Source of the DNA: an uncultured Draconibacterium sp.
GTDB taxonomy: Bacteria; Bacteroidota; Bacteroidia; Bacteroidales; Prolixibacteraceae
Length of the DNA: 64,000 nucleotides
Reading direction: 5' to 3'
Assembly (NCBI RefSeq): GCF_963677575.1
Contig: NZ_OY782038.1
Coordinates: 5,105,001 to 5,169,000, forward strand
Positions 7,696-16,674 of this stretch are shown here, one piece after another. How positions within the stretch are numbered: position 1 is the first letter of the stretch; every line of letters starts with the position of its first letter. The position numbers and the translations under genes are program-made. The notes under the pieces were generated by a model. The model had not been told where the DNA came from. It saw nothing but the letters and a program-made list of their open reading frames with translations, and made no database searches.

Positions 7696-8940
7696 CTACA
7701 TCTCTGCATTTTCCATTTCCAGAAACCAAAGTATCGATGCCACTCCTGCAGGAAGAATTCCTCCGGAGTGGTCAAGTCCTTCAAGTGGAACTTTCTGAAC
7801 CAAATTTGTGGATGCACCGGCGGCTATAAATTCATCATACTTTTCTTCACTCACAATTGGCGGCACATAAGTGTCGGCTGTTCCATAAAATAGTGTAGTT
7901 GGCACGGTAGGAAGAAAAGCCGGAACACTGTTATCGTCCAGCATGTCAAGAACCGGCAGATAACCTGCTTCTGTATTCCATCCGGCAAGGTATTTAGGTG
8001 TAAATAAGTCGGAAATGGTGGTCGTTAACTCAGCGTTTAAATCTGCTCCTGAAGTCTGCCCGTCAAACATCGTAGGAATTTTACCGGCATACGGTTCCTG
8101 AAATACTGTATTTATAGGTGTTGTTAGTCCCAGTTTCAGGTAGCTGTTAAAAATATAAGCCAGAAAATAGGGTTGCAGGTAGTCTTCCAAACCAACAACA
8201 TATTCGTTAAGTGTTACCAGGTTGTATGGCCCTGCACTGCAGGCACTTGCTTTTAAATTGTAGGCAAAACCGGCATCGGCTTCAATAGCTTGTTGAACCT
8301 GCATAGTAGCCCATCCTCCTTGTGAGTAGCCGGTCAGGTAGAGGTCGTTGTTTAGCGAAATGCCATCTTTATTGTCGATAAATTCGCGTACTGCCTCCAG
8401 CATATCAGTAACGGTTTGTACAGTCGACTCGCGATGCAGGTACGGGTGAAACATATCGTCAGATTCGCCAAAACCGAGGTAATCAGGCAACGAAATAATA
8501 AAACCGGTCGATCCCATCATTTTCAATATGCGGAATAATTCGTTATCTGAATCAACGCTGGGCGCATTACTGTTTTCCGTGTTGGTACCATTCTGGTAGC
8601 TTAAAACCGGATACTCGCCATCTGTATCGGGGAGGGCAACTATACCTGACGCAACCACCGGGTGGTCGTCAAAAATAGTTTTGTAAGTGATTTTATATAC
8701 ATCAACTCCATTATTGATAAACGGAGTGACCTGGTCTAACTCATCAGAAAGCTCCGGATAGGCGAGCGATGCTAAAAGCAGTAATCCCGATATATTATTT
8801 TGATCGTAACTTGTAATGTGTTTTGCTTCAATTAGGTATTTGTTCTCAATGGGAATAGGTTCAACGTCGTTCATTTTGTCGCACGACACAAAAGAAACGG
8901 CGACAAGTGAAAAATAAAATAGAAATAATTTTTTGTTCAT
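7696..8940 (-). CDS. Exported alpha/beta hydrolase (secretory lipase/esterase-like lipoprotein)
   Basis: A 414-residue protein with a signal peptide ending in the lipobox SFVSC (Cys about residue 20). The catalytic triad can be picked out: nucleophile serine in GYSQGGW near residue 205, aspartate in FYGTADTYVPP, and histidine in GLDHSGG near the C-terminus. ISLPDYLGFGESDD supplies the oxyanion region. Layout resembles bacterial secretory-lipase/prolyl-oligopeptidase-like hydrolases acting on esters outside the cell; the substrate is unknown. A minus-strand CAAAATTA (TAATTTTG, a -7 box) at 8969-8976 lies 29 bases upstream of the start. It is divergent from the ThuA gene. Confidence 0.82.
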   Translation of the reverse strand: MNKKLFLFYFSLVAVSFVSCDKMNDVEPIPIENKYLIEAKHITSYDQNNISGLLLLASLAYPELSDELDQVTPFINNGVDVYKITYKTIFDDHPVVASGIVALPDTDGEYPVLSYQNGTNTENSNAPSVDSDNELFRILKMMGSTGFIISLPDYLGFGESDDMFHPYLHRESTVQTVTDMLEAVREFIDNKDGISLNNDLYLTGYSQGGWATMQVQQAIEADAGFAYNLKASACSAGPYNLVTLNEYVVGLEDYLQPYFLAYIFNSYLKLGLTTPINTVFQEPYAGKIPTMFDGQTSGADLNAELTTTISDLFTPKYLAGWNTEAGYLPVLDMLDDNSVPAFLPTVPTTLFYGTADTYVPPIVSEEKYDEFIAAGASTNLVQKVPLEGLDHSGGILPAGVASILWFLEMENAEM

Positions 8941-8968
8941 AGCAATGTGTTTTCTGAACTGATTAAAC

Positions 8969-8976
8969 CAAAATTA
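8969..8976 (-). promoter_or_regulatory. -7 promoter box for the exported hydrolase
   Basis: On the minus strand this reads TAATTTTG, matching TAnnTTTG, about 29 bases upstream of the start codon at 8940. No clear -33 element was seen. Confidence 0.5.
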
Positions 8977-9132
8977 GGGTATTTTTTATACCTGTAAAAC
9001 TTAATTCAGTTATTTATACAATTCGCATGTTGGCAACAATACATTTATATTATGAAATGTTACTGATGATTTTTTTATTTTCGAGAAACCGAAATGTTCA
9101 ATTTTTATTTTTAAATTTTAAAAAATATAAAG

Positions 9133-9840
9133 ATGAAAAAAACTTTATTTCTAGTTGTTTTCAGCTTATTTGTAAGTGTTGTTTTAGCACAACCAATAAA
9201 AGTAATGTTGGTAACCGGTGGACATAGTTACGATACACTCCAGTTTTTTCAACTGTTTGATCGCATGCCGGAAATAGAGTATGAACATTTTGCACAACCT
9301 GATGCCAACAAAGCAATTGCAAATAGAGTTGCAGACGATTTTGATGTGCTTGTTTTTTACGATATGTGGAATACAATAACTCGTGAGCAAAAGGCGGCTT
9401 ATATCCGCCTGACCAAACAGGGTAAACCATTTTTGTTTTTGCATCATGCACTTGCTTCGTATCAAAACTGGCCTAAGTTCGAGGAAATTATAGGAGGTCG
9501 TTATGTACAGGAAAACAAAAAAATTCCCGAAGATGAGTGGTCGGAATACGATCATGATGTGTGGGTATATTGCTCGATTGAAAACTATACGCCTGTCACC
9601 GCCGGATTTAGGGAGCTGCGTTTTTTCGACGAGGTGTATGATAATATCCGAATCTCCGATAATGTGAAACCATTACTGCGAACCCGGCATCCGAAAAGTG
9701 CTGATTACGTGGCGTGGGAGAATCGATTCAACGCTTCAACAATTGTATATATTCAAACGGGCCACGATAAACGTACGTACGAAACCGAAGATTACCGGAA
9801 GCTTTTATTTCAGGCCATTCAGTACCTCAATACCTTATAA
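9133..9840 (+). CDS. Exported ThuA-domain protein
   Basis: A 235-residue protein with a cleavable signal peptide (hydrophobic core, VVLAQP junction near 19-20). The mature part is a ThuA fold, a class I glutamine amidotransferase-like domain: VMLVTGGHSYD near the start, FDVLVFYDMW, and GKPFLFLHHALASYQNWPKFEEIIGG. ThuA proteins are named for trehalose utilisation and are frequent in saccharide-degrading loci; some act with sugar dehydrogenases, but the chemistry of this exported subgroup is not established. It lies upstream of a GH3 glycosidase that has its own promoter, so a shared role in sugar metabolism is only suggestive. Confidence 0.82.
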   Translation: MKKTLFLVVFSLFVSVVLAQPIKVMLVTGGHSYDTLQFFQLFDRMPEIEYEHFAQPDANKAIANRVADDFDVLVFYDMWNTITREQKAAYIRLTKQGKPFLFLHHALASYQNWPKFEEIIGGRYVQENKKIPEDEWSEYDHDVWVYCSIENYTPVTAGFRELRFFDEVYDNIRISDNVKPLLRTRHPKSADYVAWENRFNASTIVYIQTGHDKRTYETEDYRKLLFQAIQYLNTL

Positions 9841-10006
9841 GTAAACTCAGTTTAAAGGTTAAATCCCCGCTTTAAGCTTGTGATTGTATTGCTCGATCGA
9901 TTAACCAAAATGTCAATTGGTTGCGATTGCTATTTTGACGCAATAAAAATCAGCCCCAAATTCATATAATTTGTATTGAGGCTTAAGGTTTCAGTACTTT
10001 TTATTC

Positions 10007-10014
10007 TATATTTG
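10007..10014 (+). promoter_or_regulatory. -7 promoter box for the GH3 gene
   Basis: TATATTTG matches TAnnTTTG exactly, 46 bases upstream of the GH3 start codon. Confidence 0.6.
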
Positions 10015-10060
10015 CTTCAAACTGTAAAATATACAATAAGTAATTAATTTATTTCATCCG

Positions 10061-12346
10061 ATGCAAAAACTAATTATTTCACTACTTCTAATGAGTGTAA
10101 TTGCAGTGGCTTGCCAACAGAGCGACCCTGTTAAAACTTCTAAAAAGGACTCAGCCATCGACGCAAAAGTTGAGGCTTTAATAGCGAAAATGACGCTGAT
10201 TGAAAAGATTGGTCAGCTAAACCAATATTCTTCTCGTTGGGAATTGACAGGGCCGGCGCCTGAAGGTGTTGATTCGATGTCTCTGTATAACATGGTAAAA
10301 GAAGGTAAAGTTGGATCAATGTTAAATGTTACCGGTGCAAACGCTACCCGTAAAATTCAATCCTGGGCGGTTGACAGCAGCCGTTTGGGAATTCCGCTTA
10401 TTTTGGCTTACGATGTGATTCATGGCTACGAAACCATGTTTCCGATACCGTTGGCCGAAGCTGCCAGCTGGGAACCAGAATTGGCAAAAAAATCGTCGCG
10501 GGTTGCTGCAATTGAAGCTTCTGCAGTTGGTTTACACTGGACATTTGCCCCTATGGTTGACATTGCCCGCGATGCCCGTTGGGGACGTTTTATGGAAGGA
10601 TCAGGTGAAGATCCGTACCTTGGCGCAAAAATGGCTTATGCCCGTGTTAAAGGTTTTCAGGGCGACGACCTGTCGGATGAAACAACCATTGCAGCGTGTG
10701 CCAAACACTTTGCAGCCTATGGTTTTATCGAGTCGGGCCGCGATTATAATGTGGTACAAATTGGTGATCCAACCTTGCACAATATTGTTTTTCCGCCGTT
10801 TAAAGCTTGTGTTGATGCAGGCGTAGCAACTTTTATGAACGCGTTCAACACCATAAACGAAACACCGGCAACAGCCAACTCTTATCTTCAGCGCGATATT
10901 TTGAAAGGCGAGTGGGGATTTGAAGGTTTTGTGGTTTCTGACTGGAACTCGATTGGAGAAATGTTGCCACACGGGATTGCTGCCGACAAAAAAGAAGCTG
11001 CTTATAAAGCGATTACTGCCGGTTCGGATATGGACATGGAAGGTAACGCTTACATAAATAACCTGGAGGCCTTGGTAAACGAAGGTAAAGTTGATGAAGG
11101 TTTGATTGACGATGCGGTGCGCCGTATTTTAACCATTAAATTCAAACTGGGATTATTCGATGATCCTTACAAATATTGTAATCCTGAGCGTGAAAAAACA
11201 GAATTGCGTAGCGACGAGCACCTTGCAGCCGCCAAAGAAGCCGCAAAAAGAAGTATTGTACTGCTGAAAAACGAGAACGATCTTTTGCCGCTGAAAAAGG
11301 ACGGATTAAAAATTGCTGTTATTGGCGAATTAGCTGAGAGCAAAGATGTGCCATTGGGTAGTTGGAGAGCCAAAGCGATTACCAATTCTGCTGTATCGTT
11401 GTTGGAGGGAATGAAAAACGTAACCGGAAATTCAAGCATTCGTTTCGCCCAGGGACCGGCTTACACTGAAGGTTTGCGCTCGTTTACCACCGAATTAAAA
11501 ATTAACACCACTGACCGCAGTGGAATGTCGGCAGCCCGTTCTTTGGCATCAAGATCCGATGTTGTAGTTATTGCTTTAGGCGAAGATTGCTGGCAGTCGG
11601 GCGAAGGTCGCAGCCAAACCGATATTTCGATGAAAGGTTTTCAGCAGGAGTTGCTGGAAGAGGTGTATAAAGTAAATAAAAAAGTTGTTGTGGTACTGAT
11701 GAACGGACGCCCCATCGAGATCAACTGGATGGCAGAGAATGTTCCTGCAATTGTGGAATGCTGGCACCTGGGATCGGAAGCCGGAAACGGAATTGCCGAA
11801 GTATTATTTGGCGATTACAATCCTGCCGGGAAACTACCAGTGTCGTTTCCAAGAGCAGTGGGACAGCAACCATTGTATTACAACCATTTTAATACCGGTC
11901 GTCCTACAAATGGCGAGGGAAATGTATTCTGGTCGCACTACACCGACGAGAGTAAAGAGCCACTTTTCCCATTTGGTTATGGTTTAAGTTACACTACGTT
12001 TAGTTATTCCGATCTAAAACTGTCGACTAATGAATTAACAGAAGGCGGAAAGATTGTAGTTGAGGCCACAGTAACCAATACCGGAGATGTAGCCGGAGAA
12101 GAGATCGTTCAATTGTATATTCGCGACCTGGTTGGAAGTATTTCGCGCCCGGTGAAAGAACTGAAAGGTTTTGAGAAAATAAAGTTGGAGCCAAAAGAGT
12201 CGAAAGTAGTATCGTTTGAGATCACTACAAAAGATATTGAGTTTTACGGAGCCTCGAAAGAGTGGAAAGCCGAACCCGGTGATTTTAATTTGTGGATTGG
12301 ACCAAACTCGGCGGAAGGAATGGCCGCTTCGTTCTCTCTGAAATAG
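10061..12346 (+). CDS. bglX: GH3 beta-glucosidase, BglX-like lipoprotein
   Basis: A 761-residue glycoside hydrolase family 3 enzyme with a lipoprotein signal (AVAC, Cys at 18). Domains in order: TIM barrel to about residue 380, with KHFAAYG and the nucleophile aspartate in FVVSDWNSIGE near 293; an alpha/beta sandwich to about 620, with the general acid/base region at GEDCWQSGEGRSQ; and a fibronectin-III-like domain in the last 100 residues. Family members release glucose from beta-linked oligosaccharides in the periplasm. GNVFWSHYTDE and PFGYGLSYTTF are typical of BglX. It has its own promoter and terminator. Linkage specificity cannot be read from sequence. Confidence 0.95.
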   Translation: MQKLIISLLLMSVIAVACQQSDPVKTSKKDSAIDAKVEALIAKMTLIEKIGQLNQYSSRWELTGPAPEGVDSMSLYNMVKEGKVGSMLNVTGANATRKIQSWAVDSSRLGIPLILAYDVIHGYETMFPIPLAEAASWEPELAKKSSRVAAIEASAVGLHWTFAPMVDIARDARWGRFMEGSGEDPYLGAKMAYARVKGFQGDDLSDETTIAACAKHFAAYGFIESGRDYNVVQIGDPTLHNIVFPPFKACVDAGVATFMNAFNTINETPATANSYLQRDILKGEWGFEGFVVSDWNSIGEMLPHGIAADKKEAAYKAITAGSDMDMEGNAYINNLEALVNEGKVDEGLIDDAVRRILTIKFKLGLFDDPYKYCNPEREKTELRSDEHLAAAKEAAKRSIVLLKNENDLLPLKKDGLKIAVIGELAESKDVPLGSWRAKAITNSAVSLLEGMKNVTGNSSIRFAQGPAYTEGLRSFTTELKINTTDRSGMSAARSLASRSDVVVIALGEDCWQSGEGRSQTDISMKGFQQELLEEVYKVNKKVVVVLMNGRPIEINWMAENVPAIVECWHLGSEAGNGIAEVLFGDYNPAGKLPVSFPRAVGQQPLYYNHFNTGRPTNGEGNVFWSHYTDESKEPLFPFGYGLSYTTFSYSDLKLSTNELTEGGKIVVEATVTNTGDVAGEEIVQLYIRDLVGSISRPVKELKGFEKIKLEPKESKVVSFEITTKDIEFYGASKEWKAEPGDFNLWIGPNSAEGMAASFSLK

Positions 12347-12374
12347 ATGAATTAGACCTACTTTTAGTCCCGAT

Positions 12375-12418
12375 AAAAACAGGTGGTTTTAGTATTAAGC
12401 TGGAATCGCCTGTTTTTT
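12375..12418 (+). terminator. Terminator after the GH3 gene
   Basis: AAAAACAGG at 12375-12383 pairs with CCTGTTTTT at 12409-12417, with a long loop and a T-run. Confidence 0.6.
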
Positions 12419-12548
12419 GTGTATGCAAAAAGAGAAGGCCGGTGATTTAATATAACATCTTTTAACATTTAGATAAAAAGAGAGGCGATGTGCCGGGTAT
12501 AATTTTCATTAACTTAGCGAGCGATAAAACCACTTTAACTTGCATGTT

Positions 12549-12962
12549 ATGAAATCTTTAAGCAGGTTAATCCACAAATCCAGTATGACATTTCTGCCAA
12601 CCCTCTATCCGGTACATTTCTATGGGTTACCCGATGGGAAAGTCTATCTGTGTTTTGCCCGTTTTTATGAAGCCGGTTTTAAGAATACCGACCTCGAATT
12701 TGTTTTTGCACGCCACAACGATTTTGTATACAATTACAACGAGGAGATCATAATTCCAATAGCAGAATTCAGGGCACCGGTGTATAACGAAATGGTAGAT
12801 AATCCCGATCCTGATATTACCATTTTAGAAGTACGTCGCGATATTCGATCATACACCGAAGCTATTGAATACATTGATAGTCTTAACCTGACGGATTTGG
12901 CTCTGAATTCGGGAATTGAAAGTGCTGAGCGAATGGCAGAAGAAATCCAAATGGGAGCTTAA
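12549..12962 (+). CDS. Hypothetical protein, soluble, about 137 residues
   Basis: I do not recognise this protein. The ATG at 12549 is preferred over the TTG at 12540. It has no signal peptide or membrane segment. The N-terminal half is rich in aromatic residues (LYPVHFYGLPDGKVYLCFARFYEAGF) and looks like beta structure; the C-terminal half is acidic and helical, ending in an ESAERMAEEIQMGA helix. Clean start, ordinary codon use and flanking intergenic gaps on both sides support a real single gene. It sits between the GH3 terminator and an AraC-type regulator. Confidence 0.6.
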   Translation: MKSLSRLIHKSSMTFLPTLYPVHFYGLPDGKVYLCFARFYEAGFKNTDLEFVFARHNDFVYNYNEEIIIPIAEFRAPVYNEMVDNPDPDITILEVRRDIRSYTEAIEYIDSLNLTDLALNSGIESAERMAEEIQMGA

Positions 12963-13157
12963 AACCACTTTTCATATCTATAAATAGCCATTAGCTTTTC
13001 CATTTCTTATTTATCTATCCAGCTTCATTAACTTTTCTTAGGAATATTAATAACTTTTGCTTAAATCTTTTTGGGCAAAATTTCGTATGCTATAACGATT
13101 TACCTCTGGTCTGCACAAAATGCCGGGAATATAAGCTTACGTTAACCAAAGATTGCA

Positions 13158-13664
13158 TTGTTCGGAAGACATGAAAATACCAGTACTGCTCAACATTCTG
13201 AGTTTTTATCTGAACTACGCGGAATAGTGGTGCAAAATTTATCGGAAGATGATTTTGGTGTAAATGATTTAGCCAAAGAAGTTAGATTGAGCAGGTCTCA
13301 ATTACACCGAAAATTGAAATATTTGACCGGCAAATCGACAAGTTGTTTTATCCGGGAAATACGTTTAATCAACGCCAGCAAATTACTACGCGACAATAAC
13401 AATACCGTATCAGAAATTGCATACAAAGTGGGTTTTAGCAGCCCCAGCTATTTCAATAAATGTTTTCACGACTATTTTGGTCATTCGCCGGGGGTACATA
13501 AAAACTTCCCTGAACTTAAAACGACCCCGAATGAAAAACTTCAATCTCGTAGAAAAATTAAACATTATTCCAGTTTATACGGTAAATTCGTTCATTATTT
13601 TGGTTTCATTATTATTGCAGTGATCCTCGTTATAGTGGTACTTTTTCTTTTTTTATGGCTTTAA
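13158..13664 (+). CDS. AraC-type HTH protein with a C-terminal membrane anchor
   Basis: Residues about 15-110 form a complete AraC/XylS DNA-binding domain: FGVNDLAKEVRLSRSQLHRKL is the first helix-turn-helix and NTVSEIAYKVGFSSPSYFNKCF the second. A basic linker (KLQSRRKIKHYSS) follows, then one hydrophobic helix at the very end (FGFIIIAVILVIVVLFLFLWL). The order is the reverse of most membrane-bound AraC proteins and resembles the front of a longer Bacteroidota family that continues with a periplasmic TPR or sensor domain; here the protein stops after the helix, so it is either truncated or a true tail-anchored regulator. The only start is TTG at 13158, because an in-frame stop lies at 13143. 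Confidence 0.78.
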   Translation: MFGRHENTSTAQHSEFLSELRGIVVQNLSEDDFGVNDLAKEVRLSRSQLHRKLKYLTGKSTSCFIREIRLINASKLLRDNNNTVSEIAYKVGFSSPSYFNKCFHDYFGHSPGVHKNFPELKTTPNEKLQSRRKIKHYSSLYGKFVHYFGFIIIAVILVIVVLFLFLWL

Positions 13665-13988
13665 CGGATAAATTAAAGGGAGGACCGAAAAATTCTGTTT
13701 CGGTCAACAAAACCTCGGTTTTATTTAAAATATGGGATGAAAGGAAATGCCCAATTTGTGTTTTAGCGGATTTCTACTAAATCAATAACCTCAATACCAT
13801 TAATACATCATAGTTTAAATTGTCGCTCATAGTCTAAATAATTTGGAAACATGTGTAATGAATGCAACATAGTTTTAAGACTTAACTTTTCATTTTGGCG
13901 TAACTTGAATCTTAAAAGTTTCTGACTGGGAAAGGAGGAAAAGTGTTCAGAAACCTATTCATTAATGTTAATTAAAGACCAGAAAGCC
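13665..13988. other. Intergenic stretch with one hairpin
   Basis: GACCGAAA at 13683-13690 pairs with TTTCGGTC at 13698-13705, just after the AraC-type gene, without a T-run. An AAGGAGG run at 13932-13938 is too far from the next start to act as its ribosome site. Nothing else was recognised. Confidence 0.5.
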
Positions 13989-14738
13989 ATGAAAAGATTA
14001 TTATTTATTATGCTGGCAATATGTATCTGTTTGCTGGCAGTAGGTCAGAATGATACCCCAAGCGTTCCTATTGATGAAGTTGAGATTTCACCACCTGCTT
14101 TTACTGGCATTGCAAACTATGCTGATATTGTTAATGTAGATGCCAAATATTTACAAACATATCTTTCATCTAATATAACATATCCGAAAGAGGCAGAACG
14201 TTGTGGTTGGGAAGGTACCGAAGTAATTAAGTTTAACGTTAATTCCCAGGGAAAAGTAACCAATATTGATATTGTAAATGGTGTTTGCCCGGAAATTGAC
14301 AAAGAACTGGTTCGTGTACTTGAATCGACAAATGGAATGTGGAAACCTGGAATTAAAGATGGTATTCCTGTTTCAATGGAACAAGAAGTTTCTATTGTTT
14401 TTTCATTGTCAGATAATGCTGAATTAACCAGTGAAAAATTTCTTAAAGTAGCTACCTCCTGCTTCACTCAGGGAGCAGAATGTTTCTTTGAAAAAGGAAA
14501 ATCAAAAAAAGCAGAACGGCTTTTTACCAAAGGAATTACATATATGCCTCATGATCAAAGTCTACTGTTAATGCGTGGACTCTGCCGATATGAAAGAGGA
14601 AACCACGAAGGAGCACGCGAAGATTGGACCCGTTTATTTGAAATGGGATCAACCATTGATATGAATAAAGAATTTTTGGCTCAGGCAGAAGGTTTGGAAG
14701 CCTACGAAGCTTTAATGGAGATGTTAGCAGAAAGGTAA
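13989..14738 (+). CDS. Exported TonB C-terminal-domain protein with TPR-like tail
   Basis: The ATG at 13989 gives a signal peptide (MKRLLFIMLAICICLLAVGQ); the ATG at 13965 only adds eight polar residues. About residues 45-140 form a TonB C-terminal-like domain: a YPKEAERCGWEGTEVIKFNVNSQGKV stretch is the usual signature, but there is no N-terminal membrane anchor or proline-rich spacer, so it is not a classical energy transducer. The last third (AERLFTKGITYMPHDQSLLLMRGLCRYERGNHEGAREDW) looks like two TPR helices pairs. A periplasmic binding role is likely; no partner is evident nearby. A terminator follows at 14776. Confidence 0.75.
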   Translation: MKRLLFIMLAICICLLAVGQNDTPSVPIDEVEISPPAFTGIANYADIVNVDAKYLQTYLSSNITYPKEAERCGWEGTEVIKFNVNSQGKVTNIDIVNGVCPEIDKELVRVLESTNGMWKPGIKDGIPVSMEQEVSIVFSLSDNAELTSEKFLKVATSCFTQGAECFFEKGKSKKAERLFTKGITYMPHDQSLLLMRGLCRYERGNHEGAREDWTRLFEMGSTIDMNKEFLAQAEGLEAYEALMEMLAER

Positions 14739-14775
14739 GAGTTTAATCAAAAATCATCAATGCATGAAAATTATA

Positions 14776-14806
14776 AGCCCGGAAAATCATTCTGGGTTTT
14801 TATATA
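14776..14806 (+). terminator. Terminator after the TonB-domain gene
   Basis: AAGCCCGGA at 14776-14784 can pair with TCTGGGTTT (two G-U pairs), followed by TT, 38 bases after the stop codon. Confidence 0.65.
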
Positions 14807-14941
14807 TTTCTATTGAAATAGAGATGTTAAAAATTCAAGAGGTTGAAATTGCTGAGAAGTAGGTAGGTAAATTGCTTAAAATTAGCGGAATTCCATATAA
14901 TTATTTGTCTAAATTGAAAAGAATTATTTTCTTTGTTGTTG

Positions 14942-15018
14942 ATAGGTCGTTCCGACCTATTGTGTGTTTGGGGGTTAACATTAATAAGGGCAGTTGTTGA
15001 ACTGCCCTTTCTTTTTTT
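14942..15018 (+). ncRNA. Hairpin unit 1, possible structured RNA with terminator
   Basis: ATAGGTCG/CGACCTAT hairpin (14942-14960), then TGTGTGTTTGGGGG, then a perfect 10-bp stem AAGGGCAGTT/AACTGCCCTT with loop GTTG (14986-15009) and a T-run. The same order recurs in unit 2 with different stem sequence. This is a candidate only; it may be simply a terminator plus a repeat. Confidence 0.4.
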
Positions 15019-15202
15019 AGTCAATTACAGAATACGATTCTCACAACAATCAACTTTAAAAAATATAATTATTAATCGCGGGAAAGTTGGCTTATGCCGG
15101 AAGTTAGAAATGCTGAGCGTATTTTAGGTAGTTTGCTGAAATAGGCTGAAATGGCAGGCATTGCCGAGGTTTTTTGTTTTTGAATTCGTAATTTTGAAAT
15201 AC

Positions 15203-15373
15203 AATAGATCACCAAGATCTGTTGTTTGTTTGGGAAGATAAAATTTATTCAGGGCTTTATTCTATTATCCTTTTCAGGTCATCTCAAACAATTTAAGTAC
15301 GGCACAATTCTTTTACATCTTACGAGGACGTAAGAAAATATAAAAAGGCAACTGTTGAGTTGCCTTTTATTTT
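15203..15373 (+). ncRNA. Hairpin unit 2, possible structured RNA with terminator
   Basis: AGATC/GATCT hairpin (15206-15220), then GTTGTTTGTTTGGG, a CTTACG/CGTAAG hairpin (15319-15334), then a perfect 11-bp stem AAAAGGCAACT/AGTTGCCTTTT with the same GTTG loop (15343-15368) and a T-rich tail. Stem sequences differ from unit 1 while the loop and the TGTTTGGG motif are kept. Confidence 0.4.
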
Positions 15374-15461
15374 ATGTCCTTTTTTGTTTTCTTCCTGGTG
15401 GTCTAAAATGGGGATCACCTGAAAAATCCGGTGGCTTAATTTAGAAATTGACAATAATTTC

Positions 15462-15912
15462 ATGCCTGCCGGCGGCCTTCATTTTTGTCTTGCCACAAAA
15501 ACGAAGCAAAAAACGCAAGGCTGCTTTTGGTCACTACCCTGCGTTTTTATAAAACCCAAGTTCGGACGGGTGATCTCCTCGCCTACTCGGAGCTTCCCGC
15601 TCTCACTACGGTTTTATTTTAACTCCGGGCAACGACCAAAAGAGGCCGTCCTCTTAAGCAACGTCACTGCATCGGAGCAGGGCCTCGGCCGGTGAGCCGG
15701 AAAAACAAGTGGTGACGACGTAAAAAAATTACTGCTGTTTGAGGAGGTACAACTGCCTGTCCCGATCGTAGCATCGGGAAGTTTCAGTAATTTTAGTCGG
15801 CATCGCGTAGCTTTTCCGAGAGAGGCGGGCGCAGCCTTGGGTTTTCTGTCTATCTCTTTGGGCTAAGCCAAAGAGTAGAATCCGGCTGATAAGCCAAAAG
15901 AATGTTGCTTAT
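15462..15912. repeat. GC-rich non-coding block, probable dispersed repeat
   Basis: The block is clearly richer in GC than its surroundings and full of short palindromes (for example CCCGAT/ATCGGG at 15761-15778). A 77-codon frame at 15462-15695 exists but has low complexity, no start signal and no family I know. The wording resembles spurious ORFs I have seen in many Bacteroidota genomes, so I think it is a multicopy intergenic element. Confidence 0.4.
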
Positions 15913-16449
15913 TTCTGGTAGCTTTTATTCAATATTGAAACTTCTGGGTGAGATATTTTTCTTCTCCACCTACTTTTTAATGTGATCCAATAGTAGGAGA
16001 GTAATTGTATATTCGGCCAAACTAATGCATAAATATCGCTGACATCAGTTCAGTTTATACCTTATTTCGAATATTTATAAGGGACAAATTGCAGTAGAAT
16101 AACAATACGTATTGTTCATTTTGAGTACTATGTAGAGAAAAATGTCCCAATATGAAACCTTGTATAAAAAGTTTGGCACAGTTAAATGTCAGAAAATGAG
16201 CAGTTAAGTGTTTTTGGAACACCGATTGCTATAAGTAAGACAAATTAGGAAAATAAAAATATAGGGTTTGTATAACAGGGTAGAACGACTTCTAATTTGA
16301 TTGGTTCTGTATAAAGGGGTTTGTAAATTATCAATCATCATTAAAAAAGCGTCCTTAAGTTCTACCCTTTCTTTTTACTCTTTTGAAAACATTATGTTAA
16401 AAATATAAAAGAGGTGTTTATGTTACAATAGGAGACTGATTAGAATAAA

Positions 16450-16477
16450 AAAACCGTTCATCAACATGAACGGTTTT
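16450..16477 (-). terminator. Terminator for the GH110-like gene
   Basis: AAAACCGTTCAT at 16450-16461 pairs perfectly with ATGAACGGTTTT at 16466-16477, loop CAAC. The adenine run on its left gives a U-run on the minus strand, so it fits the end of the minus-strand gene about 200 bases away. Confidence 0.75.
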
Positions 16478-16674
16478 GTATTTACAAACCACTTCAAAAA
16501 GCGTACTGAAAAAGTAGAACCATATAAAATGGATCACTAACAGTATTTTAATATTTTATTGTTATTGCGTCTGGTTGTAAAAATAAAACAATATGACAAA
16601 AAGTAACGACGCCCAGAGCCGATTCCGTTTAATTGTTAGCGGTAATCAGTTTTTATGAAGTCCTCTCTAGGCAA

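Larger units (their letters stand above)
14739..16674. other. 1.9-kb gene-free region
   Basis: No frame here has credible protein features. The stretch holds a terminator, two similar hairpin units (14942-15018 and 15203-15373), a GC-rich block (15462-15912), an AT-rich part with no recognised signal (about 15913-16449), and a terminator for the minus-strand gene (16450-16477). It is the largest non-coding interval of the window. Confidence 0.7.

Noticed and set aside
10422..10826. A 134-codon frame inside the GH3 gene
   Set aside because: It is a shadow in another frame of a well-supported glycosidase.
14942..15373. Integron attC sites or a short CRISPR array
   Set aside because: There are only two units with different stems and no gene cassettes, integrase or regular spacers.
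15462..15695. A 77-codon frame in the GC-rich block
   Set aside because: Biased, low-complexity translation, no start signal, and the block as a whole looks non-coding and repetitive.
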